Assembly: GCA_030674185.1 (NCBI GenBank)
Contig: JAPXFY010000026.1
Coordinates: 34,913,167-34,977,166 of the forward strand
DNA length: 64,000 nucleotides
DNA from: Monoplex corrugatus
Taxonomy: Eukaryota; Mollusca; Gastropoda; Littorinimorpha; Ranellidae
Direction of reading: 5' to 3'
Made by a program: the position numbers and the translations under genes. Position 1 is the stretch's first letter. Every line of letters begins with the position of its first letter. Positions 1 to 14,141 of the stretch are shown in pieces. A model generated the notes under the pieces. That model ran no database searches. It was not told where the DNA came from and worked only from the letters and a program-made list of their open reading frames with translations.

Positions 1-2876
1 GGTTGTTTGTGGGGTGGGAGGTGGGGAATGAAGCCCATGACTGTTGTTATTATTACAACTGTTCGTAGTTTTTAGTTCTAACATATATAGTGTTTTCCAG
101 AATGAGATATGGAAAAAAAAAACGTTTGACAGGATTTACAGTTTTTGCCATCGGACATTATTCAGTAGTTCCACTTTTCTGCGTGTTTCATCATGAATCA
201 AGCAGGATACGTGAATGATTTTTTTTTTTTTTTTTGCTGTTTCGAGAGAATGGAACAAACTCTGTTCCATTGCATGAGTACTGGCTTTTCTTGTACTACA
301 TCTTGAGAATTTTTTCATGTATTCAGGGGAAAAAAAGAGGAACTTTTGGGGTTAGGAAGTGGGGAGGAACTAGCTGTACGATTGTTCACTAGCACTGGTA
401 AATGATAACCAAATGAAAACAGTTCCTCAAAAAGTAGCTAGAAACATGTAGTGTTTGACTTGAACCATTGGAAAATCAATGAGGAAAAATAACGATCAAA
501 GGGGAAGGTCTTCAGCGGTTTTTACCCGCTGACAGTAGGAATTGCTAGTAGTACCTGTGAGTGTCCACATCACATTGCCAAGTTAATATCATAGAGTCTT
601 CTTTCTTTGTGGCCACACAGTCCCAATACAGGACTGACGTGCAACTGCCATTTTCAGGTTTCTTCTAATAGTTCTATTGTCTTTTATAGACCTGGCGATC
701 AAAATAGTTTGCTCATTAACTATGCAAAAAACGTGTTAAATAAGGCATGTGTCCAGATAGAAAACATCTTCACCTTTACACATGTGGGTACTACTTTGAA
801 AGTCTTTAACTGGTGTAAAGAATTCACACGTTTATATACTGTATACCATCAGGCAGGATCGTGAATAGCATGTGCACTTTTCATTCCTTTGTTAACAAAA
901 CAAAACAAAACAAAATACAAATAACAGACCTATGGCATTTTAGCTATATCAGACGTATGCAATGTATCGCACAATGGATTTGTTTGCAGAAATATATTAG
1001 CATGTCAGTCGTCCTACAGACGCTTTTTGCGTATTGTCTGTATCAATCCACCATTGCTTGATGAAAATGTTTGAAAAGAGATGATGAAAGATTTTGGCAG
1101 TTAATATGAAAAAAAAAAACTGATTAGATGTTGGTTGTATCCGGTTGCAACACTACTGGGCCAGGCAACTCATTCGTATCATCAATAAAACATTCACGGA
1201 TGGTGTCAGAAGAAGGGAGATTATTTTTAACTGGGCATTTTCATTAGGTTTGGAAGAAATAATTGATTTGAAGAAGCACTGCACCATCTCCAGACACTGG
1301 CCAAATTGATAAGATGAACAGGGCGCCTCAAGCATGCTGAGAATATTTAACAATATGTTTATGTAGCAGACAGGTTACTCGCTTGTCGTCTTTTCCCCCT
1401 CAGATTTAATTGTATTTTAGACTTAAAAGGTTAACGGTGAGCGTGGTTTTTAACTGATGTTTTTTTTATCCTAACCTTTGTTGTCTTTTTTGACGTGGTT
1501 TCAGTCCTGATATGGCTCTAGTAGTCGGCTGGGTTATAAGCAATATGAACTTGAACTTTTCACTCAGAGGAAAGAATAGGCAGGACATAGGTAAATGTTT
1601 TCTTCGAGTTTTTTTTTAAAGAAATATGAGTCTGTGGCAGTAGTGAAGTTTGTTCAACTGAAAGGGCAGTTTTTGTTTTATCTGTTTAACTTTCCGCACA
1701 AGTACTAAAGTTATGACGATGTTTCAATATCTTGACAGAACGCTGGTTGTAGATATCGTTCATTATACTCGTTGTATCATGAAATGAATACCTATGGCAA
1801 TATATCATGCACCCTTACGCAGAGAATGACTTGGTTCTGGAATAGTCCAGTGGCTCGATTGATGTCAGGCTAATAGCTGGACAAGGCGTCAGTGTGTAGT
1901 GATTATGGTGTTTGAAATATAACACTGGTCACAGGTCAGATTGAACATTCATGGGGTGTACAGTTTTTGTGTGTGCGTTAGAAGTAGTGAGCTGTCTGCA
2001 CCTATTTAGTACTTTGTATCTTTTAAGTTTGTTGTAAAACGTCTGAAGTAGACATTTGTCACGGTATTGTACCATCATTGTCATCCTCGTCCATACTGTA
2101 AAGCTCATTGTTCATTCATTATACTCGTACATGCAGTGAACTAGTTTTAGACAGTAAAGTCTCGCTGTTACTAGTGTTTCATGTCCGTATGGGATCGACG
2201 TGCGAAATGACGGCCAGGAACTGTAAATAGTCTTCTTTCTTCCTTCCTGGGCTGGCGTGGACACCACTGAAAGGGGTCTTGCCTGTTATATCCCAGTTCT
2301 ATGAATGGGTTGAACGTGCATAATCATAGTTTAGCATTGTGAGCAAATGTTTTTGATCTTGACGAATTAGCATGGACACGCGCAATCTTTTTTGATATAG
2401 TGATGTACGCCAAAACAGAATTGCCGATCACGTAAAATATCCATCGGTACACACGTAATGGAGGTCAGCATTTTGGGTAAGCCTGAATAGCAGGGACAAT
2501 CTTCACTTTGTTTCCTCGAGTCATACTGAAGGTTATGTAACGCATAGAATGAAAGTTTAGTCACGTTTTTGTTTTATAACTCATTTGTTAGATGGTTTTG
2601 ACAACGTTCAGGTAGCCTCTTGAAACGGAACTATTTCACTGGTTTTGGCGTAACGAGGTTTATGATAAAAACAAAGCGAATGGTTTTCTTTCTTATATTT
2701 GATTTACAGCATTCTAGCACACCGATTCCCGTTTTCATGATTGTTTTCTCCAGTGAAAAACTAATGAACGCATTTAGGGTTTAAAAATAAAAGCTGCCAG
2801 CAGTGACAAGCAAACCTTCCCTTGGCTGGTTATTAGGACGACAGTGGCGTGAACATCGGAATAATAGTTAATAGTT
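1..2876. other. No gene recognised; AT-rich flanking DNA
   Basis: No open frame here looks like a known protein. The longest (607-864, plus, 85 codons) has no recognisable motif. Poly-T and poly-A runs and an AATAAA near 2786 are present but are not tied to any exon. One LINE-tail-like repeat is listed separately. It could be intron, UTR or intergenic DNA. Confidence 0.5.
1495..1545 (+). repeat. Dispersed repeat, LINE/SINE 3'-tail-like
   Basis: The core CTGATATGGCT followed by TAGTCGGCTGGG recurs at 27,553-27,624 as GATATGGCTTTGCGTAGTCGGCTGGGC. That second copy ends in an (AACAAT)n-like tail. A shared core with a simple A-rich tail is what a LINE or SINE 3' end looks like. From memory, similar tails are common in mollusc genomes. 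The family is not assigned. Confidence 0.5.
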
Positions 2877-5800
2877 GAGTACAATGTCCCAATTGATCAC
2901 CACAGAGTACAGTGTCCCAATTGATCACCACAGAGCACAATGTCCCAATTGATCACCACAGAATACAATGTCCCTATTGATCACCACAGAGTACAGTGTC
3001 CCAATTGATCACCACAGAGCACAATGTCCCAATTGATCACTACAGAGTACAGTGTGCCAATTGATCACCACAGAGTACAGTGTGCCAATTGATCACTACA
3101 GAGTACAGTGTGCCAATTGATCACTACAGAGTACAGTGTGCCAATTGATCACCACAGAGTACAATGTCCCAATTGATCACCACAGAGTACAGTGTCCCTA
3201 TTGATCACCACAGAGTACAATGTCCCAATTGATCACCACAGAATGCAATGTCCCAAAACATGATCACCACAGAGTACAATGTCCCAACATGATCACCACA
3301 GAGTACAATGTCCCAACATGATCACCACAGAGTACAATGTCCCAACATGATCACCACAGAATGCAATGTCCCAAAACATGATCACCACAGAGAACAATGT
3401 CCCAACATGATCACCACAGAGTACAATGTCCCAACATGATCACCACAGAGTACAATGTCCCTATATGATCACCACAGAGTACAATGTCCCAATTGATCAC
3501 CACAGAGTACAATGTCCCTATTGATCACCACAGAGTACAATGTCCCAACATGATCACCACAGAGTACAATGTCCCAAAACATGATCACCACAGAGTACAA
3601 TGTCCCAACATGATCACCACAGAGTACAATGTCCCAACATGATCACCACAGAGAACAATGTCCCAATATGATCACCACAGAGTACAATGTCCCAATATGA
3701 TCACCACAGAGTACAGTGTCCCAATATGATCACTACAGAGTACAATATCCCAACATGATCACCACAGAGTACAATGTCCCAACATGATCACCACAGAGTA
3801 CAATGTCCCAATATGATCACCACAGAGTACAATGTCCCAACATGATCACCACAGAGAACAATGTCCCAATATGATCACCACAGAGTACAGTGTCCGAACA
3901 TGATCACAACAGAGAACAATGTCCCAACATGATCACCACAGAGTACAGTGTCCCAATATGATCACCACAGAGTACAATGTCCAAAAATGATCACCACAGA
4001 GTACAATGTCCCAACATGATCACAACAGAGAACAATGTCCCAATATGATCACCACAGAGTACAGTGTCCCAATATGATCACCACAGAGTACAATGTCCCA
4101 ACATGATCACCACAGAGAACAATGTCCCAACATGATCACCACAGAGAACAATGTCCCAACATGATCACCACAGAGTACAATGTCCCAATTGATCACCACA
4201 GAGTACAATGTCCCAATTGATCACCACAGAGTACAGTGTCCCAACATGATCACCACACAGTATACTGTCCCAACATGATCACCACAGAGAACAATGTCCC
4301 AATATGATTACCACAGAGTACAGAGTCCCAACATTCTCACCACAGAGAACAGTGTCCCAACATGATCACCACAGAGTACAGTGTCCCAACATAATCACCA
4401 CAGAGTACAATGTCCCAACATGATCACCACAGAGAACAATGTCCCAACATGATCACCACAGAGTACAATGTCCCAACATGATCACCACAGAGTATAATGT
4501 CCCAACATGATCACCACAGAGTACAATGTCCCAATATGATCACCACAGAGTACAATGTCCCAATATGATCACCACAGAGTACAGTGTCCCAACATGATCA
4601 CCAGAGACTACAATGTCCCAATATGATAACCACAGAGTGCAATGTCCCAACATGATCACCACAGAGTACAATGTTCCAACATGATCACCACAGAGTACAA
4701 TGTCCCAACATGATCACCACAGAGAACAATGTTCCAATATGATCACCACAGAGAACAATGTCCCAACATGATCACTACAGAGTACAATGTCCCAACATGA
4801 TCACCACAGAGAACAATGTCCCAACATGATCACCACAGAGTACAGTGTCCCAACATGATCACCACAGAGAACAATGTTCCAACATGATCACCACAGAGTA
4901 CAATGTCCCAACATGATCACCACAGAGTACAGTGTTCCAACATGATCACCACAAAGAACAATGTCCCAATATGATCACCACAGACTACAGTGTTCCAACA
5001 TGATCACCATAGAGTACAATGTTCCAACATGATCACCACAGAGTACAATGTCCCAACATGATCACTACAGAGTACAATGTCCCAACATGATCACCACAGA
5101 GTACAATGTCCAAACATGATCACCACAGAGTACAATGTCCCAATATGATCACCACAGAGTACAATGTCCCAATATGATCACCACAGAGTACAGTGTCCCA
5201 ATATGATCACCACAGAGTACAATGTCCCAATATGATCACCACAGAGTACAGTGTCCCAATATGATCACTACAGAGTACAATATCCCAACATGATCACCAC
5301 AGAGTACAATGTCCCAACATGATCACCACAGAGTACAATGTCCCAATATGATCACCACAGAGTACAATGTCCCAACATGATCACCACAGAGACAATGTCC
5401 CAATATGATCACCACAGAGTACAGTGTCCGAACATGATCACAACAGAGAACAATGTCCCAACATGATCACCACAGAGTACAGTGTCCCAATATGATCACA
5501 CAGAGTACAATGTCCAAAAATGATCACCACAGAGTACAATGTCCCAACATGATCACAACAGAGAACAATGTCCCAATATGATCACCACAGAGTACAGTGT
5601 CCCAATATGATCACCACAGAGTACAATGTCCAACATGATCCCACAGAGAACAATGTCCCAACATGATCACCACAGAGAACAATGTCCCAACATGATCACC
5701 ACAGAGTACAATGTCCCAATTGATCACCACAGAGTACAATGTCCCAATTGATCACCACAGAGTACAGTGTCCCAACATGATCACCACACAGTATACTGTC

Positions 5801-8800
5801 CCAACATGATCACCACAGAGAACAATGTCCCAATATGATTACCACAGAGTACAGAGTCCCAACATTCTCACCACAGAGAACAGTGTCCCAACATGATCAC
5901 CACAGAGTACAGTGTCCCAACATAATCACCACAGAGTACAATGTCCCAACATGATCACCACAGAGAACAATGTCCCAACATGATCACCACAGAGTACAAT
6001 GTCCCAACATGATCACCACAGAGTATAATGTCCCAACATGATCACCACAGAGTACAATGTCCCAATATGATCACCACAGAGTACAATGTCCCAATATGAT
6101 CACCACAGAGTACAGTGTCACAACATGATCACCAAGACTACAATGTCCCAATATGATAACCACAGAGTGCAATGTCCCAACATGATCACCACAGAGTACA
6201 ATGTTCCAACATGATCACCACAGAGTACAATGTCCCAACATGATCACCACAGAGAACAATGTTCCAATATGATCACCACAGAGAACAATGTCCCAACATG
6301 ATCACTACAGAGTACAATGTCCCAACATGATCACCACAGAGAACAATGTCCCAACATGATCACCACAGAGTACAGTGTCCCAACATGATCACCACAGAGA
6401 ACAATGTTCCAACATGATCACCACAGAGTACAATGTCCCAACATGATCACCACAGAGTACAGTGTTCCAACATGATCACCACAAAGAACAATGTCCCAAT
6501 ATGATCACCACAGACTACAGTGTTCCAACATGATCACCATAGAGTACAATGTTCCAACATGATCACCACAGAGTACAATGTCCCAACATGATCACTACAG
6601 AGTACAATGTCCCAACATGATCACCACAGAGTACAATGTCCAAACATGATCACCACAGAGTACAATGTCCCAATATGATCACCACAGAGTACAATGTCCC
6701 AATATGATCACCACAGAGTACAGTGTCCCAACATGATCACCACAGACTACAATGTCCCAACATGATCACCACAGAGAACAATGTCCCAACATGATCACCA
6801 CAGAGAACAATGTCCCAACATGATCACCACAGAGTACAGTGTCCCAACATGATCACCACAGAGAACAATGTTCCAACATGATCACCACAGAGTACAGTGT
6901 CCCAACATGATCACTACAGAGTACAATGTCCCAACATGATCACCACAGAGTACAGTGTCCCAACATGATCACCACAGAGTACAATGTTCCAACATGATCA
7001 CCACAGAGTACAGTGTTCCAACATGATCACCACAGAGAACAATGTCCCAATATGATCACCACAGACTACAGTGTTCCAACATGGTCACCATAGAGTACAA
7101 TGTTCCAACATGATCACCACAGAGTACAATGTCCCAACATGATCACCACAGAGTACAATGTCCCAACATGATCACCACAGAGTACAATGTTCCAACATGA
7201 TCACCATAGAGTACAATGTCCCAACATGATCACCACAGAGTACAATGTCCCAACATGATCACCTCAGAGTACAATGTTCCAACATGATCACCTCAGAGTA
7301 CAATGTTCCAACATGATCACCACAGAGAACAATGTTCCAACATGATCCCAGATACAATGTCAACTGATCACAGATACAGTGTTCCAACATGATCACCACA
7401 GAGTACAATGTCCAAACATGATCGCCACAGACTACAGTGTTCCAACATGATCACCACAGAGTACAATGTCCAAACATGATCACCACAGAGTACAATGTCC
7501 AAACATGATCACCACAGAGTACAATGTTCCAACATGATCACCACAGAGTACAGTGTCCAATATGATCACTACAGAGAACAATGTTCCAATATGATCACCA
7601 CAGAGAACAATGTCCCAACATGATCACTACAGAGTACAATGTCCCAACATGATCACCACAGAGTACAATGTCCCAACATGATCACTTCAAAGTACAATGT
7701 CCCAACATGATCACCACAGAGAACAATGTTCCAATATGATCACCACAGAGTACAATGTCCCAACATGATCACCACAGAGTACAATGTCCCAACATGATCA
7801 CCACAGAGTACAGTGTCACAACATGATCACCACAGAGTACAATGTCCCAACATGATCACTTCAAAGTACAATGTCCCAACATGATCACCACAGAGAACAA
7901 TGTCCCAACATGATCACTACAGAGTACAGTGTCACAACATGATCACCACAGAGTACAATGTCACAACATGATCACCACAGAGTACAGTGTCACAACATGA
8001 TCACCACAGAGTACAGTGTCACAACATGATCACCACAGAGTACAATGTCACAACATGATCACCACAGAGTACAATGTTCCAACATGATCACCACAGAGAA
8101 CAATGTTCCAACATGATCACCACAGAGTACAGTGTTCCAACATGATCACTACAGAGTACAATGTCCCAACATGATCACCACAGAGTACAGTGTCACAACA
8201 TGATCACTACAGAGTACAATATCACAACATGATCACCACAGAGAACAATGTTCCAACATGATCACCACAGAGAACAGTGTCCCAACATGATCACCACAGA
8301 GAACAATGTTCCCAACATGATCACCACAGAGAACAATGTTCCAACATGATCACCACAGAGAACAATGTTCCAACATGATCACCACAGAGTACAGTGTCAC
8401 AACATGATCACCACAGAGTACAATATCACAACATGATCACCACAGAGTACAATGTCACAACATGATCACCACAGAGTACAATGTCCCAACATGATCACCA
8501 CAGAGAACAATGTCCCAACATGATCACCACAAACTACAGTGTTCCAACATGATCACCTCAGAGTACAATGTCCCAACATGATCACCACAGAGAACAATGT
8601 CCCAACATGATCACCACAGAGTACAATGTCCCAATATGATCACCACAGACTACAATGTCCCAACATGATCACCACAGAGTACAATGTCCCAATATGATCA
8701 CCACAGACTACAATGTCCCAACATGATCACCACAGAGAACAATGTCCCAACATGATCACCACAGAGTACAATGTCCCAACATGATGACCACAGAGTACAA

Positions 8801-8888
8801 TGTCCCAACATGATCACCACAGAGTACAATGTCCCAACATGATCACCACAGAGTACAGTGTCCCAACATGATCACCACAGATCACCAT
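2877..8888. repeat. Minisatellite array, 28-31 bp unit, about 200 copies
   Basis: The unit is GAGTACAATGTCCCAACATG followed by ATCACCACA (29 bp). The variant ending CCCAATTGATCACC is 28 bp and the AAAACATG variant is 31 bp. Nearly every unit carries the palindrome TGATCA. AATTGATCA variants dominate the first 370 bp, AACATG/AATATG variants the rest, and GTTCC and GTCACA variants appear toward the right. No reading frame is conserved. The array ends abruptly at CACCACAGATCACCATTGC. Repeated long-range variant patterns show block duplication inside the array. Confidence 0.97.
3700..6760. repeat. Higher-order duplication of a 1.53 kb block inside the minisatellite
   Basis: Rare variants recur in the same order at a near-constant offset. 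GATCACTACAGAGTACAATA occurs at 3728 and 5263 (offset 1535). TATACTGTCCC occurs at 4261 and 5792 (1531). ACAAAGAACAATG occurs at 4951 and 6481 (1530). The drift is explained by small deletions in the second copy. About 52 units were therefore copied together, rather than unit by unit. Confidence 0.88.
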
Positions 8889-9265
8889 TGCACAGATACC
8901 ATGGAATGCAGTCCATAGCTTTGTACTTACTCTGTGGTGGAGGTCGTATAGTTTTGTTTCATTGTGTTTTGAAGGCCAGGAGTGGTCCACGTATGTGTTA
9001 TTGTCCAGCTTACTCGCTTTTTGGTAATTTGATTTGTTATGTTGTTACATTCCTCGTTAGAAATGGCCAGCTGATTTTAGCGGTGTCTACTGGTCATGCC
9101 ATACAGCCCTCATTGCTGCTGTGTCGATCTGGTTAGTGTAGGTGTGTACAATGACATATAGAACGGTCATACTTGTTGCTGTGGCGATAGAGTGTAGATA
9201 TAGCATCACAAACCATGTACTGTCAGGTTAATGGTAAAACTTGTAGTGACAAGTGTAATATATAC
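8889..9265. other. Spacer between the two minisatellites, no gene
   Basis: About 375 bp of apparently unique sequence separates the two arrays. The 92-codon open frame starting at 8858 begins inside the minisatellite and has no recognisable domain. Confidence 0.5.
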
Positions 9266-11620
9266 ATGTGCATGTTTATATTCATTCACCAAGTGTCAGT
9301 ACCAAGTGTGGTATGAATTTGTTGATGTTCACTGAATGCCACTGAAAAATGTAGTATGTACATCCTGACATTCAATGAATGTAACCGACAAATGTATGTA
9401 TATGCTGACTCCACTGAGTGTCACTGACAAATGTTGTACGTACATGCTGACTTCATTGAGTATCACTGACGAACGTAATATATACATGCTGACATTCATT
9501 GAGTGTCACAAATATAGTATATACATGCTGACATTCATTGAGTGTCACTGACAAACATATATATACATGCTGACATTCATTGAGTGTCACTGACAAACGT
9601 ATATATACATGCTGACATTCATTGAGTATCACTGACAAACGTAGTATATACATGCTGACATTCATTGAGTGTCACTGACATAGTAGATACATGCTGACAT
9701 TCATTGAGTGTCACTGACAAACATGATATGTACATGCTGACATTCATTTAGTGTCACAAACATAGTATATACATGCTGACATTCATTGAGTGTCACTGAC
9801 AAACGTATATATACATGCTGACATTCATTGAGTATCACTGACAAACGTAGTATATACATGCTGACATTCATTGAGTGTCACTGACATAGTAGATACATGC
9901 TGACATTCATTGAGTGTCACTGACAAACATGATATGTACATGCTGACATTCATTGAGTGTCACTGACATAGTACATACATGCTGACATTCATTGAGTGTC
10001 ACTGACAAACATGATATGTACATGCTGACATTCATTGAGTGTCATTGACAAATATAGTATGTTCATGTACATGCTGATGTTCATTGAATGTCACTGACAA
10101 ACATAGTTTATACATGCTGACATTCGTAGAGTGTCACTGACAAATGTAGTATGTACATGCTGACGTTCATTGAGTGTCACTGACAAACATAGTATATACA
10201 TGCTGACATTCGTAGAGTGTCACTGACAAATGTAGTATGTACATGCTGACGTTCATTGAGTGTCACTGACAAACATAGTATATACATGCTGACATTCATT
10301 GAGTGTCACTGACAAATGTGGTATGTATAAGTGACATTCATTGGTGTCACCGACAAGCGCAGTATGTACATGCTGATGTTCATTAAGTGTCACTGACAAA
10401 CGCAATTTGTATATGCTGATGTTAATTGAGTGTCACTTACAATATGTACATGCTGACGTTCATTGAGTGTCACTGACAAACATAGTATGTATATGCTGAC
10501 ATTCATTGTCACTGACAAACATAATATGTACATGCTGACATTCATTGAGTGTCACTGACAAACATAGTATGTACATGCTGACATTCATTGTCACTGACAA
10601 ACATAATATGTACATGCTGACATTCATTGAGTGTCACTGACAAACATAGTATGTATATGCTGACATTCATTGAGTGTCATTGACAAACATAGTATGTACA
10701 TGCTGACATTCATTGAGTGTCACTGACAAACATAGTATGTACATGCTGACATTCATTGAGTGTCACTGACAAACATAGTATGTACATGCTGACATTCATT
10801 GAGTGTCACTGACAAACACAGTATATACATGCTGACATTCATTGAGTGTCATTGACAAACATGATATGTACATGCTGACATTCATTGAGTGTCACTGACA
10901 AACATGATATGTACATGCTGACATTCATTGAGTGTCATTGACAAACATATGTACATGCTGACATTCATTGAGTGTCTCTGACAAACATAGTATGTACATG
11001 CTGACATTCATAGAGTGTCTCTGACAAACATAGTATGTACATGCTGACATTCATTGAGTGTCACTGACAAACATAGTATGTACACGCTGACATTCATTGA
11101 GTGTCACTGACAAACATAGTATGTACACGCTGACATTCACTGAGTGTCAATGACTAGCATGTACATGCTGATGTTCACTGAATGTCACTGACAAATGTAG
11201 TATGTACAAGTTGGCATTCATTGAGTGTCACTGGCAAATGTATGTACAAGCTGACATTCATTAAGTGTCACTGACAAACGCAATTTGTATATGCTGATGT
11301 TAATTGAGTGTCACTTATAATATGTACATGCTGACGTTCATTGAGTGTCACTGACAAACGTAGTATGTACATGCTGACGTTCATTGAGTGTCACTGACAA
11401 ACATAGTATGTACATGCTGACGTTCATTGAGTGTCACTGATGAATGTAGTATGTACAAGTTGACATTCACTGATAAATGTAGTATATACATGCTAACATT
11501 CATTATGTACATGCTGATATTCATTGAATGTCACAAACGTAGTATGTACATGCAGATGGTCACCAAGTGTCACTGACGAGCGTAGTAAATACATGTTGAC
11601 AATCACCCAGTGTCTGGTCC
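9266..11620. repeat. Minisatellite array, about 43 bp unit, about 50 copies
   Basis: The unit reads approximately TACATGCTGACATTCATTGA then GTGTCACTGACAAACATAGTATG. Units vary in length by loss of blocks such as GAGT or the AGTATG spacer. Copies are degenerate at both ends (9266-9450 and 11,150-11,620) and most uniform in the middle, as expected of an array growing internally. There is local higher-order structure: TAGTAGATAC occurs at 9681 and 9887, and CGCAATTTG at 10,401 and 11,279. The minus-strand open frame at 9453-9665 only reflects the repeat. Confidence 0.95.
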
Positions 11621-14141
11621 ATCTCATTGCATGACAGCTGCATCACAAAGACACATGCAAGCCAGGACAGAAATACGACAACGATGAAAGCGAGCGACGA
11701 TCAAGTAAAAGCAACAATTAAAGCATAAGGCTAGGTAGGGTAAGGTAGGATATGTAAGCCCAGTCTCTGTACATGAATGATATCGTGTACTAAAACCATT
11801 CACCTTCTTTTACACTCTGCGTTCTGTTATCAGCGACTGTTTCGGTGAGAAAAAAAGCCAGACAAGAAGTATCAAATATTAGTTTTGTAAAATGAAATGA
11901 GCTTACCCAGATAGACCCTCATCATACGACTGTAGAAAAAGGTGTTGTATCAAAAACACGATGTGCAGTCATTGTGGATACCACTCCAGTGCCTCCAAAA
12001 GTGTCTGGCCAAAGTACATTAAAACCCTGTCTTCGTGTGTTTGAAGTAGTTGCATTACAAAGTCACTTTTTTCTTGGACCCAAGAAAAACTCGCGCTCTT
12101 GTATCTCTGAAACACGGCTATGGTGTTATTATTCTCGCTGTCTTGACCTTTTGTCATATTTGTTTGCATTGCAAGAGCAGATCACTTATTCACACCTTTA
12201 TCAAGGAGATCTGAAAGAAAATCTTGACGAAAACAACACACACATGTTTCAGTCTAGAGATGTGCACAGCCCGTAACACATTACGTATTATGTTTTTTTT
12301 TCACCTGTACAGAATAGTTTGGGAAACTGAAAAGAAAAAAAACCTTTCGTGCGATTTGAAAAATGGACGTAAAATTGGTTGTGAAGTTTCATATGATCGT
12401 TTATACGTTGATTTTTTGGCAGTGTTTCATTGTATAACCATCTGTTTGTGAACGTTTCATTGTTGCGTGTTAAATGTATGGTATTTTCCATGTAATAGTT
12501 TCCACTGTTATAAATCTGGAGGGGTAAAATTGTAGTTTTTCTTTTCTGTAAAAATGCAAGAAGTGAAGCTAGCTATTTCGGGGTGTTTTTGTGAGGTATA
12601 GAACTCTGTCATAAAGAAATGTTAGTTTTATAGTTGTGTGTGTGTGTGGTTTTTTTATTGTTGTTATTTATGCTGGTTTCCTCATTCTTTTCTGGCAGTT
12701 TGAAAATTATTCAAGTTGTAGTCGAAGATTATGATTAGCATTCCTTAGCAGTGAAAAAGTGGAAGGATCAGAGGAGTTTAAGTACAGATGTTTTGTACGG
12801 TTTGCTTTTTGGTTTTAACAGAAGTCGACATTTGTGCCAACTACCAGAACTGTTCCGTGGCACATAAGTTAGATTTATGTATTTGTCTTGGGACGACAAC
12901 TAATGCTGTAATATACAACTTGGTAATGTTAATTAGAAGTCATAGATTCACAGTTTGGTGAATATTGATTAGGGGTCATAGATTCACATTTTGGTGATTT
13001 TACGTGTCATTATCAGCAGTAAGAATGTCATCACAGGAACTGTTAAAACTTTGATGTTTTTTTCCCCAAGAGTAGACAATTCGGGACGTATTCAGCGATG
13101 TGAATTTATGAATTATCTTCAGGAAGCATGTTCTTGATTTTTGAATATTGTGTTTGCATTGATAAATTATTGAAGGTATATTTTCCCCCGAGTCCTTCTT
13201 TATATCAATATCAATCATTAGTACATGTGTCTAGAATATGAAATTGATCTTCAGTCATATTACACAAAATGTGCATTATCTACCCTCTCGTGGAATGTTG
13301 GTGTATCTTGCCTCTTTCAGTTTGCGAATCATGTGCATTGACTTGAAATCTGCATAATGCCTTTCTGTGGTCCGAGTTTGTCTAGATATGATTGTAAATG
13401 TTATTAGCTCTTGCAGTTTTGTTATAGGGAAAAAATAATCTTGATGGTATTTTTTTTTATTCATTGATTTATATATTTCAGAAACAGATATAGTTTGAAA
13501 CGGTGTCTTCCTATTTCTGTGTGTCTGCAAGAAATGGAATAATGTGATGTCGTGTACCTTGGGTTTTGACAGTCTGGTTCGATATTAGTTCATCTTGTCA
13601 TTGGCACAGAGAGGTATGCCTATGTGTGTCCGTCCGTTTGTGTGCGTGCGTGTATGTGTTTGTGTGTGTGCGTGCGTCTGTATGGTGGGGTGGGATGAAA
13701 GGAAAACGTAGGGAATATTGTTGAATGAAGTGTACAGTGTATGACCAGAAACAATAATAATGTGTAGTCTGTAGCGCTTCGTGTTTATGTTTTACTGTGT
13801 GTGCAGTACAGAATGTAATGCTGTGTAGAAATTGACTAACCATTCTGTTTTGTCAACAGTCCCTCACCCCTACAATGTAGACTGTAGCAAATTGTATGAT
13901 GGACGTTTTATCATAGTTTGTGTCTTGAAAACCTACGTGTCAATATTAAGCACAATCTAGTGAGTCAGTGTCTTTTTTCTACAATAAACTGGTGTGAAAC
14001 TTTGGATCTGGGTTTGAGTTTGTGTCAACACGAAGCAATTTTATTTTTAAATATTTTTGTTTTCTTAGCGTTCCGCTTCCCCCGTGGGGATGCCGGGGGC
14101 TGTTTCAGTGTAAATAGTATCGCAAGAGAAAGCGGTTTGGG
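11621..14141. other. No gene recognised; AT-rich DNA
   Basis: About 2.5 kb left of the LTR element. Open frames of 60-123 codons lack domains or similarity I recognise. A short TG-rich tract lies near 13,625-13,680, and AATAAA signals occur near 13,984. The stretch just before the LTR (14,117-14,141) contains GTATCGCAAGAG, resembling motifs that repeat inside the LTR edge. Confidence 0.45.

Noticed and set aside
2877..8888. CRISPR-like array
   Set aside because: Units are contiguous with no unique spacers, and the genome is clearly eukaryotic. It is a plain minisatellite.
9453..9665. Minus-strand repeat protein with LNECQHVY units
   Set aside because: The frame follows the 43-bp minisatellite for a few units only and is lost elsewhere in the array.
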